Source of the DNA: Saccopteryx bilineata
Taxonomy: Eukaryota; Chordata; Mammalia; Chiroptera; Emballonuridae
Assembly: GCF_036850765.1 (NCBI RefSeq)
Contig: NC_089495.1
Coordinates: 63,898,410-63,962,409 of the forward strand
Length of the DNA stretch: 64,000 nt
Direction of reading: 5' to 3'
A model generated the notes under the pieces. That model searched no databases. It was given only the letters and a program-made list of their open reading frames with translations, and was not told where the DNA came from. Below are positions 35,050-47,544 of the stretch, piece after piece; position 1 is the first letter of the stretch; each line of letters begins with the position of its first letter. The position numbers and the translations under genes are program-made.

Positions 35050-35600
35050 GTAGGGAATCACCTATCTAAACTTGAACCTTCTATGACTTGGATTAGGGAA
35101 TTTTATGAATGTGTTTTTGGATGCAAACACCAAGAAACTGTGTGAGTGACCTTTGTGCAAAAACAAAGAAATACTTTTGACCTGGCTTTTAAGTAATTAG
35201 CCTAGAGAGTTCTAGATTGCCCCTTCTTTTGTGCTTGTTAATTAACAAAATATACTGATAGAAAATAGCTCTTTTTCCATGTCAGCAAGAAGTACATTGG
35301 TCATACTTTCTCTTTATCACCTGATCTCCCTCCCCTGTAATTCTGTTATGCTTGTTCTGCTTCTGATTATTAAAAGCTGAGGGAGAAGATTCAGGAGGTC
35401 TTTGTCTCTCTTGGTAGCTTCCTTCTCTGGACATCAGTTTGAGTCTTAAGCAGTATTTTCCATGCAACACTGATAAGAGTTCCCAGCGGACTGGAGTGCT
35501 ATAATTTAACAACTGTTCTCTGCCATAATGATTGACCATTTTAAGTATATAAAAACATGATATATAAAAATATAGTTTATTATTTCATGCATTTAATAGT
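35050..35600. other. Intergenic DNA, nothing recognised
   Basis: No gene is seen. The segment 35339-35530 (ttctgttatgcttgttctgc, cagcggactggagtgctata) could be a decayed LTR remnant, but I cannot support it. Confidence 0.4.
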
Positions 35601-35607
35601 TAAATAA

Positions 35608-35935
35608 GTCTGACCAGGTGGTGGCACAGTGGAAAGAGCATCGGACTAAGATGCAGAGGACTCAGGTTCGAAACCCTGAGGTCGCAGGCTTGAGCATGAA
35701 CTCATCTGGCTTGAGCACGGACTCACCAGTTTGAGCATGTGGTTGCTGGCTTTAGCAAGGGGTCACTTGCTCTACTGTAGCCCCCTTCAAGACACATATG
35801 AGAAAGTAGTCAATGAACAACTAAGGAGCTTTAACAAAGAATTGATGCTTCACATCTCTCTCCCTTCCTGTCGGTCTGTCCCTATCTGTCCCTGTCTCTG
35901 TCTCTCTTTCTGTCTTTGTCACAAAAAAAACTCCC
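35608..35935 (+). mobile_element. tRNA-derived SINE, family B
   Basis: Head gaccaggtggtggcacagtg, ggatgcagaggactc-like and ggttcgaaaccctgaggtcg B-box region, alternating ctggcttgagc modules, catatgagaaagtagtcaat, aatgaacaactaaggagc, and a tctgtccctatctgtccctg tail with A-run. Confidence 0.9.
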
Positions 35936-36364
35936 AAAACAAGCAAACAAAGTTAAATAAGAACAATAAAATAGGTACACAGAAACTAGATTATGTTATA
36001 TAAACATTTTAAAATATTAATGAAAAAATATTAACCTGACCAAAAACAATAAAGCTGTTATTTAAGATATTTCTATATTGTTTTTTGATTGGCATCCTCA
36101 CTTGCATTTTTTTTTTTTACCTATGGACAAAATGAACATAACTACAGGCACTTATAATATGCTATTGCACAGATGGATGTTAAAAAAGGGTAAGGAATGT
36201 AAATTTATAATTTCCACCCACCTTATAGCGAATCCTGATTATAAGTGCCACTTTAACAACTGGTTTGCTGAACTAAAGCAAAAATTAGGCATCAGTTCTG
36301 CTGAACCCGTGGAAACTGGTTGATTCCCACCATTGTCTGTATCCCATTCTTCTGAGGGCTTTTC

Positions 36365-37125
36365 CCCCCAGCTTAATTAAAATATAATTTACATATAATA
36401 TTGTGTAAATTTAAGGTGATTTGATAAATGTATGTATTGACGGCACAGTGTTAGTTAATGTGTCTATCACTTAATGTAATTAGCATTATTTACATGTAAA
36501 GTGAGAACATTTAAGATCTACTCTCAGCAACTTTTAAATACATAATAAGGTATTGTCAACTGTAATTTCCATGCTGTGTTTTACATTTTCAGCACTTTTC
36601 TATCTTATCACTGAGAGTTTGCACCTTTGACCAATTTTAGTCCATTTCCCATATACTACAACCCTCACCAATTTAATGTGCACTATGAATTTGGCGTTTT
36701 TAAGATCTACATAGAGGTGAGATGATACAGTATTTGTCTTTCTCTATCTGATCAATTTTACTTTCTGCAATGCCCTTTAGTCCACCCATCTCATAAATAC
36801 CAGCTTTCCCTCCTTTTTTATGACTGAATAATTTTTCTTAACTAACTCTATAATATGTTTAAAAGTAGTTCTACCAATTTACATTTTTACGAACAATGTA
36901 CAAGGTTTCTCTCTACATCCACACCATCACTTGTTTTTGCTGTTTCTTTTTTTAATGATAGTCATTTTAAGAGGTGTTAAGTGATATCTCATTGTAGTTT
37001 TGATTTACATTTTCCTTAATAATTCGTGATGTTGAGCATCTATTCATGTGACCATTGGCCATTTGTATGTTTTGTTTGGAAAAATGTCTACTCAAACCCT
37101 CTGTTGGTAGAGTTATTTTTTTTAA
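36365..37125 (-). mobile_element. Old L1 3' portion
   Basis: Reads as the reverse complement of an L1 ORF2 end and 3' UTR: cacttttctatcttatcact, ctgcaatgccctttagtcca, ctacatccacaccatcactt, attgtagttttgatttacat, gatgttgagcatctattcat. The last two are the minus-strand signature of ORF2. Orientation minus, 5'-truncated near 37120, diverged like L1MA/MB-age elements. Confidence 0.75.
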
Positions 37126-37129
37126 TGAT

Positions 37130-38200
37130 GCCCACTAAATTTGATTATCTGAGGACCTATACTATCTAATGAATAAAAAGTCACATTTCTCTCTAATCAT
37201 ATATTTTCTTAAATTTAACACATAGAAGTAGTGGTATGATATTAATAAAAAAATCTGAATTAGAATCATTACAGACATAGAAAATGTTTGCATATTCCAG
37301 TTTTTTCTCCCTTATTTCCTATACATTAGTCTCAGAGTACCCAGGTTAATTAACGAATCACTGCATTGTCAACTCTATTATTCTCTCTGCTGTCTCTTAT
37401 CACTGACGGTCTGGACTAAGATTTATATTGGAAATTGAGAACCAAGGTAGGAACATTCTGAACAGGGTGTTCTGTTTCTGTATGAAATGATAGATGCTGT
37501 TCTTGCCCAGAATGACAACGTTCTGCACTACTCCCAATTTTTAAATTGTTGCATTGCTTGGCATAATAAGTATACAGATATATTTAATTCTCTACCAGGG
37601 CCATGGTGTTCAATTCCTCTCTGCTAACCAAATAAACTAAAAGTCATAAATTTCTCATCAATAGGGAAACTAAATGTAATCTCTTTCATATGCAAAAGCA
37701 GTGTTACTTCCCTGCTGTTATTTTGAGTTACTATATTTTTAAAATTCAAGACTAGAAGATTTGTTGTGATCTTTTGACTTATATCAATGACATAGTCTTA
37801 ACCCAGCAAACATCCTGACAAAATAATTGTGTACAATCAGAGGTACAATCTGTGGAAATGATTTAATGTTTATATAACCATGACTCCTTTCTAAAATGAA
37901 CTTTCATTTCTTGACTATTTTTTATTCACTGCAACTAAAAAGAAAAGAGTGCTTATTTTGGCTTCACATATTAAAAAATGAAACTACTCAAATATTATAT
38001 TCAGCTATGGTACCATATATAATTTTCTTTCTTTTATCATATTTGTTATTTGTTTTTCTTTAATGAGCATGGATTGCTTTTAGTGTTCCCAAAAAGAGCA
38101 TGACTGAATGGAATAATGTATTGAGAGTTTAGTGCCAAGTATTTTTTTGTTTCCATTGTACTTTTGCATGACCAGAACTATACTCAGTACTTACCTTCTA
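37130..38200. other. Intergenic DNA, nothing recognised
   Basis: No repeat or coding region supported. Confidence 0.45.
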
Positions 38201-38207
38201 TATTAGT

Positions 38208-38350
38208 AAATGCCAAACTATAGTCCATTGACTCTATTCAGTTCATTGCCTCATTTTGTAAAACAATTTTTTTTTTGGATCCATGTCTATATATTTATGT
38301 AATGTCTGTAGCTGTATTAGCACTACAATGACAAGATTGAGTTTAGTTAT
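38208..38350 (+). mobile_element. Old hAT (Charlie/MER5-like) fragment
   Basis: The order atgccaaactatagtccatt, tcagttcattgcctcatttt, gtaaaacaattttt, then atgtctgtagctgtattagc and actacaatgacaagattgag, follows a common non-autonomous hAT repeat of placental mammals as I remember it. One end and the terminal repeat are lost. Confidence 0.5.
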
Positions 38351-38741
38351 CACCAAGACCAATAAAATAAAAATACTTACTGGTATAAAATTTACTGAAA
38401 AATTTTGATGATTTTGATCAAAGTCAGAGTAAAAAATTAGAGTTGTTTCTAGTACTGTTATATATTTTATTTTTTTGGAATTCTTAGAAATATTTCTACT
38501 CTTATTATTTATAGGTTTATTATAAAGATCAAATAAATTTAGTAAGACTATATTTGCAAGTAGATAAAAAGTACAGTAGTTACAAAAAGATCTATGTCAG
38601 TATTGTTAAATAAAAATGCAAACCAACTTATTATGTACACTAACTCAAAGGATGCTAGATCCATTGAGATCTACTTAATCAAAGTGGGAAAGCTAGCAGT
38701 GATTTGATATTCATTATAAAAGCCAAGTCTAACTTGGATTA

Positions 38742-39388
38742 CTGTAAAGCCAGTAGCCACAGACACCATCAAAGCCACCAGGCTGGTGCAGGTTTGCATT
38801 TGATTCGGACAGACGGTAATGAAACAACAGAGCCAATAACTGGTGGGCCATTATATTTAATTCTAGCTTGCACCCACAGTGGGAAAACACTCTCCTTTCC
38901 ATTCAGGGCTCCCAAATCCACTGACTCATCCGAGTTTCCTAGAATCAAAGGTTTCTACCTCACCAGCCTTATTCACTTCTGTTCCCCATCTCCTTCTCTC
39001 TGCGCAAACTCTGCACAAGCTGGCTTCTCCTTCAGCACTCCACCATCTTGGCTACCTCTTCTATGCAATGCTAATTTTAGGAACCGAGAGAGAGCATTTT
39101 ATAGTGTAGAAATCAAAACCTTTAAGCCAACATACAAATAAGGAAGTCTTTGATACAAAGTCATTTATCTGAGGCATAAATGGGATTTCTCATAAGAGTG
39201 TACCACCCCACATCATGCAACAGTCAAGGGTGTGGGGAAAAGCTTAGTTTTGAAAAGATCTTAGTATTAAAAGGGCAAGAAAGGCTAGGCTATAACAACC
39301 CTGCCTGCTTACAGACTCTCCCTCACACTTAATACAAACTATAAGCAAGCAAACATATACATCATATTTGCAAACTTATTTGATCCAC
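38742..39388 (-). mobile_element. Solo ERV LTR, family L (copy C)
   Basis: Reverse orientation copy: the minus strand starts TGGATCAAATAAG, has TGTTTGCTTGCTTATAGTTT, then cctttgattctaggaaactc, atggcccaccagttattggc and taccgtctgtccgaatcaaa, matching 2240-2825 block by block. The middle (about 39100-39330) differs from copies A and B, so it may be a separate subfamily. The frames 38704-39141 and 38879-39109 lie antisense to the LTR and are not supported as genes. Confidence 0.65.
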
Positions 39389-39391
39389 AAC

Positions 39392-41050
39392 TAGTCAGAC
39401 AAATCATGAGAAAGCAGAAGTGTTTTTTTAAGGATAACTAATAATTAACTGAAAGAAAAGAAAAAAAAATGTTTGACTGATTTTCTGATATAAAAATATC
39501 CTAAAGAAACTAATACGTGTTTTTCCTAACTAATCTATTGTTACAGGACAATGATAAGTTAATTTTGGATATTATTTTAGCAGGTAGTTGACTATATTAT
39601 AGCAATTTAGTTGGATATTTTTAGGTATTACTCATTTACACAATAATCTACAAAAGTATTTGATGTTAGAGTGTATAATACTGCAGTTATACAAAAATTA
39701 AATATTTGACATACGAAGAAAAATTAGAGAAGTGTGTGTATAACTTTTACTATTCAAATGTCTGTTCCTCTTTGTGATACTAAGATTAGAATATATTTAA
39801 TCTCATAGTTTCATGCAAAGTACTTAAAAATGACTATTTGGTTTTAAGAGCTCATTTATGTTAATGATAACATGTTGATCAGTGATTATAGGATTATTTT
39901 GCTTCCTTTAGATCCTTTATATTCTCTCTAAATGTTTTTTGAAGAAGATAGTTAAAATTTACCTCTGTACTCATAAAAGTCTCGGATTTTTTTTTTGAAT
40001 TGTTGTTTAGTGAGAGAGAGTATACATTTAAATGAACAGATTGCTAAAATGTCTATGCAAAATTTTGGTTGGATAATTATAAATTTGTTATATGTAGCTT
40101 CTATAGGACTTAGAGGAATATAGATTAAAGAAAAATAAATTAAAAATATGATAAACACAGCACTTTTATGATCTATTAATGAACTTAATTATGGTATAAT
40201 ATAAAACTGTGATTTTACAGTTCCTTAAAAAACACTAACCTAAAAAAGAAAACAACAAAAAAAAACCCACTAACCTATTTTGAGAAATGTTTATTTAAAA
40301 TCTAATATATGCAATTATTAAAGTAATGGTTCTATAGCTTGAACATGTGCTGGTGACTGTGTTTGCCAATTATTGCCAAAAAAATCTGTACAACAAATTA
40401 TTTTAAAATTCAACTGTTTGAAATTATAATAATTTATTTTTTCATTTCTTTTCAAATTGGCTGAGACTTGATCAATAAAGATGGACTCAGCTTGGCTTAG
40501 CTCCAAAGTTTATTATATGTGCTTCATGCATATTTCTCATTTCTCTTCAATTAGTGGCGTATCAGGGCCATTTATTCTCATGGCAACAGCAAACATTTAA
40601 GAGGATAAAACCAATACACAAATACATTTCCTACCTTTAATGGCAAAACATGTTATGGAGCATTATATATCACATGAAGAAGCCTAAGGTCCACAGTTAT
40701 GTAGATGCCACTAATCTTGATGAAATAATTAGTCACATGAGTATCAATGTGGTAGGGAATTACTCTCCAAATCTTGGTGTGGGAGAATGCAAGACTGAAT
40801 ATTTTTAAAAACATAATTTAATCTATACAGTGTATTATACTCCAACCAATTTAATCACAGCACCAATATTCCTTTTTATTAGTAGCAATAGAAGAATGAC
40901 TGAGAAAACCTAAGATTCTGCAGACAATAAACATTAGTTTTAGAATCAAATTAGGAAAAAATTAATTCTAATTTTAGATACAGAAAACATTAATTTTGCA
41001 GCCTTAAATAAATGACTTCTATTTTCTATAATTTCATTTTTTATGTTTAA
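39392..41050. other. AT-rich intergenic DNA, nothing recognised
   Basis: No repeat family or coding potential visible. The last 15 bp (41051-41065) form the left target duplication of the following L1. Confidence 0.45.
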
Positions 41051-41065
41051 AATAATAAAAATGTG

Positions 41066-42108
41066 CTCAGCAAGAGAAACTGATATCAAAATAAACAGAC
41101 AGCCAACTATATGGGAACTGATATTTTCAAACGACAGCTCAGATAAGGGCCTAATATCCAAAATTTACAAAGAACTCATAAAACTCAACAACAAACAAAC
41201 AAACAATCCAATAAAAAAATGGGAAGAGGACATGAACAGACACTTCTCCCAGGAAGAGATACAAATGGCCAATAGATATATGAAAAGATGCTCAGCTTCA
41301 TTAGTTATTAGAGAAATGCAAATCAAAACTACAATGAGATACCACCTCACTCCTGTTAGATTAGCTATTATCAACAAGATGGGTAATAGCAAGTGTTGGA
41401 GAGGCTGTGGAGAAAAAGGAACCCTCATTCACTGTTGGTGGGACTGTAAAGTAGTACAACCATTATGGAGGAAAGTATGGTGGTTCCTCAAAAAACTGCA
41501 AATAGAACTACCTTATGACCCAGCAATCCCTCTATTGGGTATATACCCCCAAACCTCAGAAACACTGATACGTGAAGACACATGTAGCCCCATGTTCATT
41601 GCAGCACTGTTCACAGTGGCCAAGACATGGAAACAACCAAAAAGCCCTTCAATAGAAGACTGGATAAAGAAGATGTGGCACATATACACTATGGAATACT
41701 ACTCAGCCATAAGAAATGATGACATCAGATCATTTACAGCAAAATGATGGGATCTTGATAACATTATAAGGAGTGAAATAAGCAAATCAGAAAAAAACAA
41801 GAACTACATGATTCCATACATTGGTGGAACATAAAAATGAGACTAAGAGACATGGACAAGAGTGTGGTGGTTACCAAGGGTGGGAGGGGAGGGAGGACAT
41901 GGGAGGGAGGGAGGGAGAGAGTTAGGGGGAGGGGGAGGGGCACAGAGAACTAGATAGAGGGTGAGGGAGGACAATCTGACTTTGGGCGAGGGGTTTGCAA
42001 CATAATTTGATGACAAAATAACCTAGACATGTTTTCTTTGAATATATGTACCCTGATTTATTAATGTCATCCCATTACCATTAATAAAAATTTATTAAAA
42101 AAAATAAT
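41066..42108 (+). mobile_element. 5'-truncated young L1
   Basis: Flanked by a perfect 15-bp duplication, aataataaaaatgtg, at 41051-41065 and 42109-42123. Encodes the last 220 residues or so of ORF2p: [20 protein letters not shown], the C-terminal cysteine motif ([21 protein letters not shown]3-C-X7-H-X4-C) and [20 protein letters not shown]. The reading frame ends early at a TGA (41745-41747) where the sister copy at 50117-50137 reads through with tryptophan. Then a G-rich 3' UTR (41877-41940) and A-rich tail. No endonuclease or reverse transcriptase, hence dead on arrival. Confidence 0.95.
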
Positions 42109-43359
42109 AATAATAAAAATGTGTTTCATTGGATTGATGTTCAGGAGAACTAGATGATACAGATAATATAGATGTAGCTATAGAAATGTTTATAGAGGTT
42201 GTTAAACCTTGGTTTTTAAGGTTGTCTAAATAAGAATTTAGAGGCAAGAACTTGAACACAGATGTTTACTTCAAGAAGTAGAAGTGAGCCAGCTGGCTGC
42301 AAAGACTCAGGAAACAAGATACAAAGGGAAAGAAGGGCCCTTGAATCTTAGGAGAAAGAAAATGTATCTGAGAGAAGAGGGAGCAAGAAGCAGGCATGCT
42401 ATGGGGAGAAAAGGAGAGAGAGAGTGCTTAAGATAAAGATGACAGGAAAAGTTTGGCCAGGCTCGAGAAAGAAAGTACACACTGGGTTCTTTGTCTTAAG
42501 GGCTTTTATCTGTTTTCCAAAGACAGGATTTTAGAGGAGTTCTCAGGGAAGAATTCAATATAATATTTATCAGCTTTCCAAGTCCTTTCAAGGTCACAAT
42601 CTCTACTACTCATTGTTTGGCAATAGGGGAGAGCAATCATTAGTCATTGCCTCTGGTCATGATATTAGCCATGGCATTGCTATCTTTGGTTGTGTTGCTT
42701 TTCTAGTCCTGGAGCTGAAACATAACTGAGGATTAGATGCTATCTTTAGTTTGATCAAAACTCTATCTTTGTAATCAACAGATCCAAGGCTTTATTCTTA
42801 TGAATATTTGATATGAGCCAGAACCTTCTTGTCTGGACAACTTAATGCTTAAGGGAATGGTATGCAAGGAATTGTATGGGAGTCCTGTGAGGCTATTCTC
42901 TGGTCCCTTATTCTTTCTCTAATAGAGTCTAAACCATATGGCTAGCTATATGAAAGGTCAAGTGATCTAAATTGCATGCTAGTGATATGGTGGAGAGAAA
43001 ATGTCACCCTGTGGGTACAGTCTTAGACACTAATACAGTGGTGTCTTGACACACAAGCGTTTTAAGTCATGAGCAATTTGAAAGAGGAACAGTCACTCGT
43101 GGGAATTTTTGCTTTAAGTCATGAGCAGATATTTGAATCACAACTTTCAAGCACCCTCCACTAGATGGCCTGCTGAACGTTCTGGAAGGGAGGAAGAAAC
43201 AAACTTTCGTAAAAAGGTTTTGTTAAAATGGCCTCTAAGTGAAAGCAAGAAAAGTGTGGTGAAAAAGCTAAAAGTCAGTGAAGAAAATGATGATTGTTGG
43301 GCAAATGAGTTTGTAAAATTTGTATTTTCAGAGTTTGCTCACTTTTATTGTTTAAATAG

Positions 43360-43500
43360 TGCTGGGGAGCTCTCTGTGAAATTGCTAATTACCTTCCTGC
43401 TTGGGAAGAGCCATTGTTATGCTAATGTTGTTGGAGGGGTTTTTGTGCCAATAAAGTTTTCTAAAAGAGCAGAGAAAGAGAAGAGGATAGAAAATGAAGC
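43360..43500 (+). repeat. Fragment similar to LTR family L inside the Tigger
   Basis: The stretch ctctgtgaaattgctaatta, then ccttcctgcttgggaagagc and cattgttatgctaatgttgt, matches 34153-34210 and 2328-2390 of the family L LTRs. Neither LTR end is present. Either a truncated insertion or a rearranged segment. Confidence 0.6.
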
Positions 43501-43754
43501 CATACAATGATGATTAAGCAAATTAAAAAAAATAGCAATTATGTTTAATAATAAAGTTACATATCATATGTAGCATGAAAGTTAAATTTTGCAATTAAAT
43601 GTAGCTTTAAGTTTGTAGTGTGTAAGTAATGCTATATAATAGTGCATGAAATGAAAACCTCTTCCTCTAGTCTCCTCCCCACCTGCCAGCATCTTTGCCT
43701 GACCTAGAAGGTAAATACACTTCATAAACCAGTTTATTTTTTACATTCTTTCTT

Positions 43755-43757
<3 letters not shown>

Positions 43758-43814
<57 letters not shown>
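43758..43814. repeat. (TA)n microsatellite, about 28 units
   Basis: An uninterrupted alternating T/A tract of about 57 bp, immediately left of the Rhin-1 insertion. The length suggests it is polymorphic. Confidence 0.95.
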
Positions 43815-43818
<4 letters not shown>

Positions 43819-43831
43819 AAAATCATATTGC

Positions 43832-44203
43832 GGCCCTGGCCGGTTGGCTCAGTGGTGGAGCGTCGGCCTGGTGTGCAGGAGTTCCAGGTTCGATTCCCAG
43901 CCAGGGCACACAGGAGAAACACCCTTCTGCTTCTCCACCCCTCCCCCTCTCCTTCCTCTCTGTCTCTCTCTTCCCCTCCCGCAGCCAAGGCTCCATTGGT
44001 GCAAAGGTGGCCCAGGCGCTGGGGATGGCTCCTTGGCCTCTGTCCCAGGCGCTAGAGTGGCTCTGAATGCAACAGAGCGATGCCCCAGAGGGGCAGAGCA
44101 TCGCCCCCTGGTGGGCATGCTGGGTGGATCCCGATCGGGCGCATGCGGGAGTCTGTCTGACTGCCTCCCGGTTTCCAGCTTCGGAAAAATGCAAAAAAAA
44201 AAA
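43832..44203 (+). mobile_element. Rhin-1-type SINE nested in Tigger
   Basis: Head ggccctggccggttggctca, all modules present, tail agcttcggaaaaatgc plus A-run. The target duplication aaaaatcatattgc is perfect over 14 bp at 43818-43831 and 44204-44217. The several long frames on both strands here are SINE artefacts. Confidence 0.95.
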
Positions 44204-44424
44204 AAAAATCATATTGCATGACTTTTGGGGTCCAGAACAGATTAATTGCATTTTCATTAATTTAAATGGAGAAATATGATTTGACACACAAGCAAATTGA
44301 GTCACGAGCTCAGCCATGAAATGGAATAAACTCATGTGTCAAGGTACCACTGTACTTGTTTTTCTAGTTTTCTTCATTGCTAGGGACTGGGACTTTTTTC
44401 CCTAATGACATTTTATACCTAGCC

Positions 44425-45400
44425 TATTATTCTTGTTCTGCTCATGCCTATCTAACTGTGTACTCTAGCAGTCATAGATTTTAGATAGTGAAGGGTTAAT
44501 ATCTAGACTTCATCTTGACTGAAAGAACCTCTTCTCCATTTTAGAGACCTGACTATGACTCCTTACTTCCATCTATCTATTCTTCTGGAAACTCCTCCTT
44601 TTCAACTTCCAGTTCATATTGTGTGCCTTTTATTTTCATAAAAAATTCTGATTACTTACCAAGACATACCTGTACTGATAAAATACCCTAGTTTCTCATC
44701 ACTATTATTGCCTCAATCCCTAAAGATTATTTTTTATAGGTATCACCTTTTGCTAAAACTGCATATGGTATTTTATGAACTGAAGAGGATGCACTTTCTT
44801 TAATTTGTACCTTTACATTCTTATTTTGCCACATATGTATTGTTATTTTATTTCCCTTATGTATCTTATTTCTACAAAACTGGTTCATTAGCCAAGAAAA
44901 ATGTCCTCTTTAAAAACCAGTGATAATACAGTAAGCCAAATTTTATTAAGGATATTCTTCTCAGAAAATAAATTGTTTCCCTGATGGGTTCTGTACAAAT
45001 TCAGATAAGTAGACTTTTTAAAGGAAAAAATTATCCTGCTATCAAAAATAATCCAGAGAGTTTAAGTCTCAATGTTGGCATTAAAATTAAATTAAATTAA
45101 ATGACTTCATCTACAGTGAATTATCTTTTAGAAAAGTGTTCCTTTAAAGCAATTTTAAATTTATCTTAAAGGTTGTTTCACTTATATTAGTCTCTTTTAA
45201 AAATAGTACAAATACTTATAAATACATGAATCCTTCATCTATTATAATGCAATTTAAGTAAAGTCTCAGTCAAAATTGTGATTTAACTTCTGTAATATTT
45301 ATATAATTTAAATATTTCTGATTAATAAATGACTGAAGTGGGAAATAGAGCTTATTTTATGGATTCACACAGAAGTTGACAATCTCTGGGATTAACTTTG
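44425..45400. other. Intergenic DNA, nothing recognised
   Basis: No gene or repeat family supported. The beginning (44425-44650) may be further family E sequence. Confidence 0.4.
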
Positions 45401-45414
45401 ATAATAACAGCAGT

Positions 45415-45608
45415 CACCGGTGTAACATGCGTTAGGAGTTTGGCTAAGCTACTCCATGGTATTGCTGCCTTAGGCATCCATTTTGTTTGAACAAACTAAG
45501 TGTAGGGACCTTAAAGCAACCCACTGAGTCACAGAAATGGAAGTCACTAATAAGACTTTCTCAACAGACTTTTTTTATAGATTTTATTTATTGATTTTAG
45601 AGAGAGGG

Positions 45609-45646
<38 letters not shown>

Positions 45647-46095
45647 CAAAGTATTGGAGGAGCAGGAAGCATCAATTCATATTTGCTTAACCTGTTAAGC
45701 CCAGGACTTCAAACCAGAGACCTCAGTGTTTCAAGTCGGGACTTTATCCACTGTGTCACCACAGGTCAGGCTTAACAGTCCTTTTGATTGTTAGTCTCCT
45801 ATGCCTCCTAATGCCTTTCCCTTTTTTTGCTCCTTATATAAGATCTTTGTGAGGCTTACCAAACCCTGCTCTTTTGGTTTAAATTTTCCAATCCAGACCC
45901 AGCCCAGGAACCCCAAAGTACCACGCTGATGGAGCTAATAAAGGCATGTGCCATAGGTCCTCACTGTCTGTCGGCACATTTCAGGTACTTCCTCTGAGAA
46001 TTGTGAGTAATAACTTCTCAATTTCATTCTTTTTTTGTGGTCTGTTATTGAACCATGGCTCATCATTTGACACTCTTGCTCCACTTAATGTGTTA
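45415..46095 (+). mobile_element. ERV1-type LTR with nested SINE
   Basis: U3-like start tgtaacatgcgttaggagtt, TATA-like ccttatataagatct at 45833, poly(A) signal in gagctaataaaggcatgtgc at 45933, then a U5-like tail with gtcggcacatttcaggtact and gagaattgtgagtaataact. This arrangement fits a class I LTR in plus orientation. A family C SINE (45571-45770) interrupts the U3. No internal proviral sequence. Confidence 0.65.
45571..45770 (-). mobile_element. tRNA-derived SINE, family C, with (GA)n expansion
   Basis: Minus strand: gcctgacctgtggtgacaca head, a ggtttgaagtcctgggctta region, ttgatgcttcctgctcctcc, then a (TC)n tract (plus-strand GA at 45612-45645) and the attttataaaa-like tail. Flanks aacagact and aacagtcc are similar and may be the duplication. 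Confidence 0.8.
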
Positions 46096-46099
46096 ATTT

Positions 46100-47530
46100 G
46101 ACAGATTCATAACAAGGTATGAATAAATATTGTGTACTCTGCCTGCTGGAATGAGAAATCAATTCTAGTGCAAACTAAATAAAAGAGAATAATTTCATTA
46201 TAAAGATATTAATAAGCATGGAAAATCCAATGGAGCAGTAAAAGCATGCTCACCTTAATATGTATAACAATACTTTTAAACCCTCCTGTTACCTCTAATT
46301 TGAAAATATTTATTGCATGTTTTATTTCTGTTCCTGCCATTAAGATATGCAATCATATTCATTTCTAAAGTAAATTTAATTTTCCTTTATAATACTTCCT
46401 AAAATATATATACTTGTCTCCCTCACTATGCATAAAATGTAATGATTAAAGATGACAGCTTGAACATACCCTTTTTATACCATGCTCTTCCAAAACTCCA
46501 CTAAAATAATTTTTTAAAGTATAAACCTAGGAAAAAAAATAAAAAATAAGAGAAAAAAAAACATGAATAAACAGAAAAAAGAATTTTGGAGGTTGAAGAA
46601 CAGATGCCTGGATGGTTACTAAATTAGCAGAGCTGAAAACGCTGACTACTATATTGGCAGTTAGAAAAGTCAATAGAGTACTTGATTTATACTGCTTAGG
46701 AATCTGCTATATCAGGTATTTAAGCAGAATCACACTCCAAATGTTCTTTCTCCTATTGTAGTTTTGTCAGACAGTATATGCCAAGGTTATGAATTAGGAT
46801 ATGTTTATGTTTCCACAGTACTTATCAGCCCTTGATAAACCATAAAAGTAAGAAGTAAATACGTATTCCTGGTACAACAACCCAAACAGCCAATGTGATC
46901 ATAAAAAACACAAAAATTCCTGAAAAACACTTTAGAGAAAACAAAGACTATGAGGGTCAAAGTCTTTGTGTGGATTGAGAAAGGGCAGTGCCTGAGGCGA
47001 TCAACAGAGTGGCATTAGAGGTTGTACAGAAGTTTTAGAACTCATATATTTTTCACATCCTTTACTGTCTTGGAATGACCACTGAGTGTCTACGGAGTTT
47101 GTTATAATAACCTTGATCATTGATGCTGCAGCAGGTGGTGTCCACAGGATAAATATCAAGGTAATATAAAATCACTGGGTAGTGATTAGTAAAAGAAAAA
47201 AAGTACAAGCTAGCATTCTGGTACTAGACACTCACTGTGTCACTCCATAACCTAAGACAGGTATGCTGTAAAGTAACAGGCTCCTTTGATTTCAATATAA
47301 CTTCTTCTTTGGAGTTAAAAATGAAGCAATTATCAGAGAGGCTATTTTGTGGAAAAAGCAAACAGGGTGACCAGACCAGCAGAAGTCATTATCTAAGTCT
47401 TTTTCATATAATGTACTTTGAATAGCATAAAGCAGAAGAGCAGGCAGAGCTGTCACAGAAAGCTCACACAACAATTCTACTCAGATAACAAAGCTTCAAG
47501 GGGAGCCAAAGGCATTGAAGAAAAGCAGGA
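46100..47530. other. Intergenic DNA, no firm features
   Basis: No gene seen. The part from about 47240 to 47530 has a more balanced composition and, like 47900-48740, could belong to an unnamed repeat that the L1 at 47545 split in two, but I cannot demonstrate it. Confidence 0.35.
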
Positions 47531-47544
47531 AGGACCCCTGCTTT

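Larger units (their letters stand above)
43036..44352. mobile_element. Tigger/pogo-like DNA transposon remnant with nested inserts
   Basis: Ends cagtggtgtcttgacacac and gtgtcaaggtaccactg are inverted repeats flanked by TA (43034-43035 and 44353-44354), as for pogo/Tigger elements. The left part encodes a short piece (RKKVLLKWPLSESKKSVVKK) resembling sequence near the ends of Tigger transposons. It contains a fragment like LTR family L (43360-43500), a (TA)n array and a Rhin-1 SINE. Most of any transposase is absent, so it is an internally deleted copy. Confidence 0.8.
42230..44420. repeat. Old LTR-like repeat, family E copy 2, split by Tigger
   Basis: Outside 43036-44352 the sequence parallels 32545-34860: gttgcttttctagtcctgga, ggagctgaaacataactgag, gtctaaaccatatggctagc, and, after the Tigger, cttgtttttctagttttctt. 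Comparison with copy 1 shows the family L LTR is absent here and the Tigger is absent there. Probably an old LTR. Confidence 0.5.

Noticed and set aside
38704..39141. 145-codon plus-strand frame
   Set aside because: Lies antisense inside LTR family L copy C. No domain and no sign of constraint.
41043..41747. Domesticated gene from L1 ORF2
   Set aside because: Has its own target duplications and A-tail, is 5'-truncated and ends at a premature stop. An ordinary dead L1 copy.
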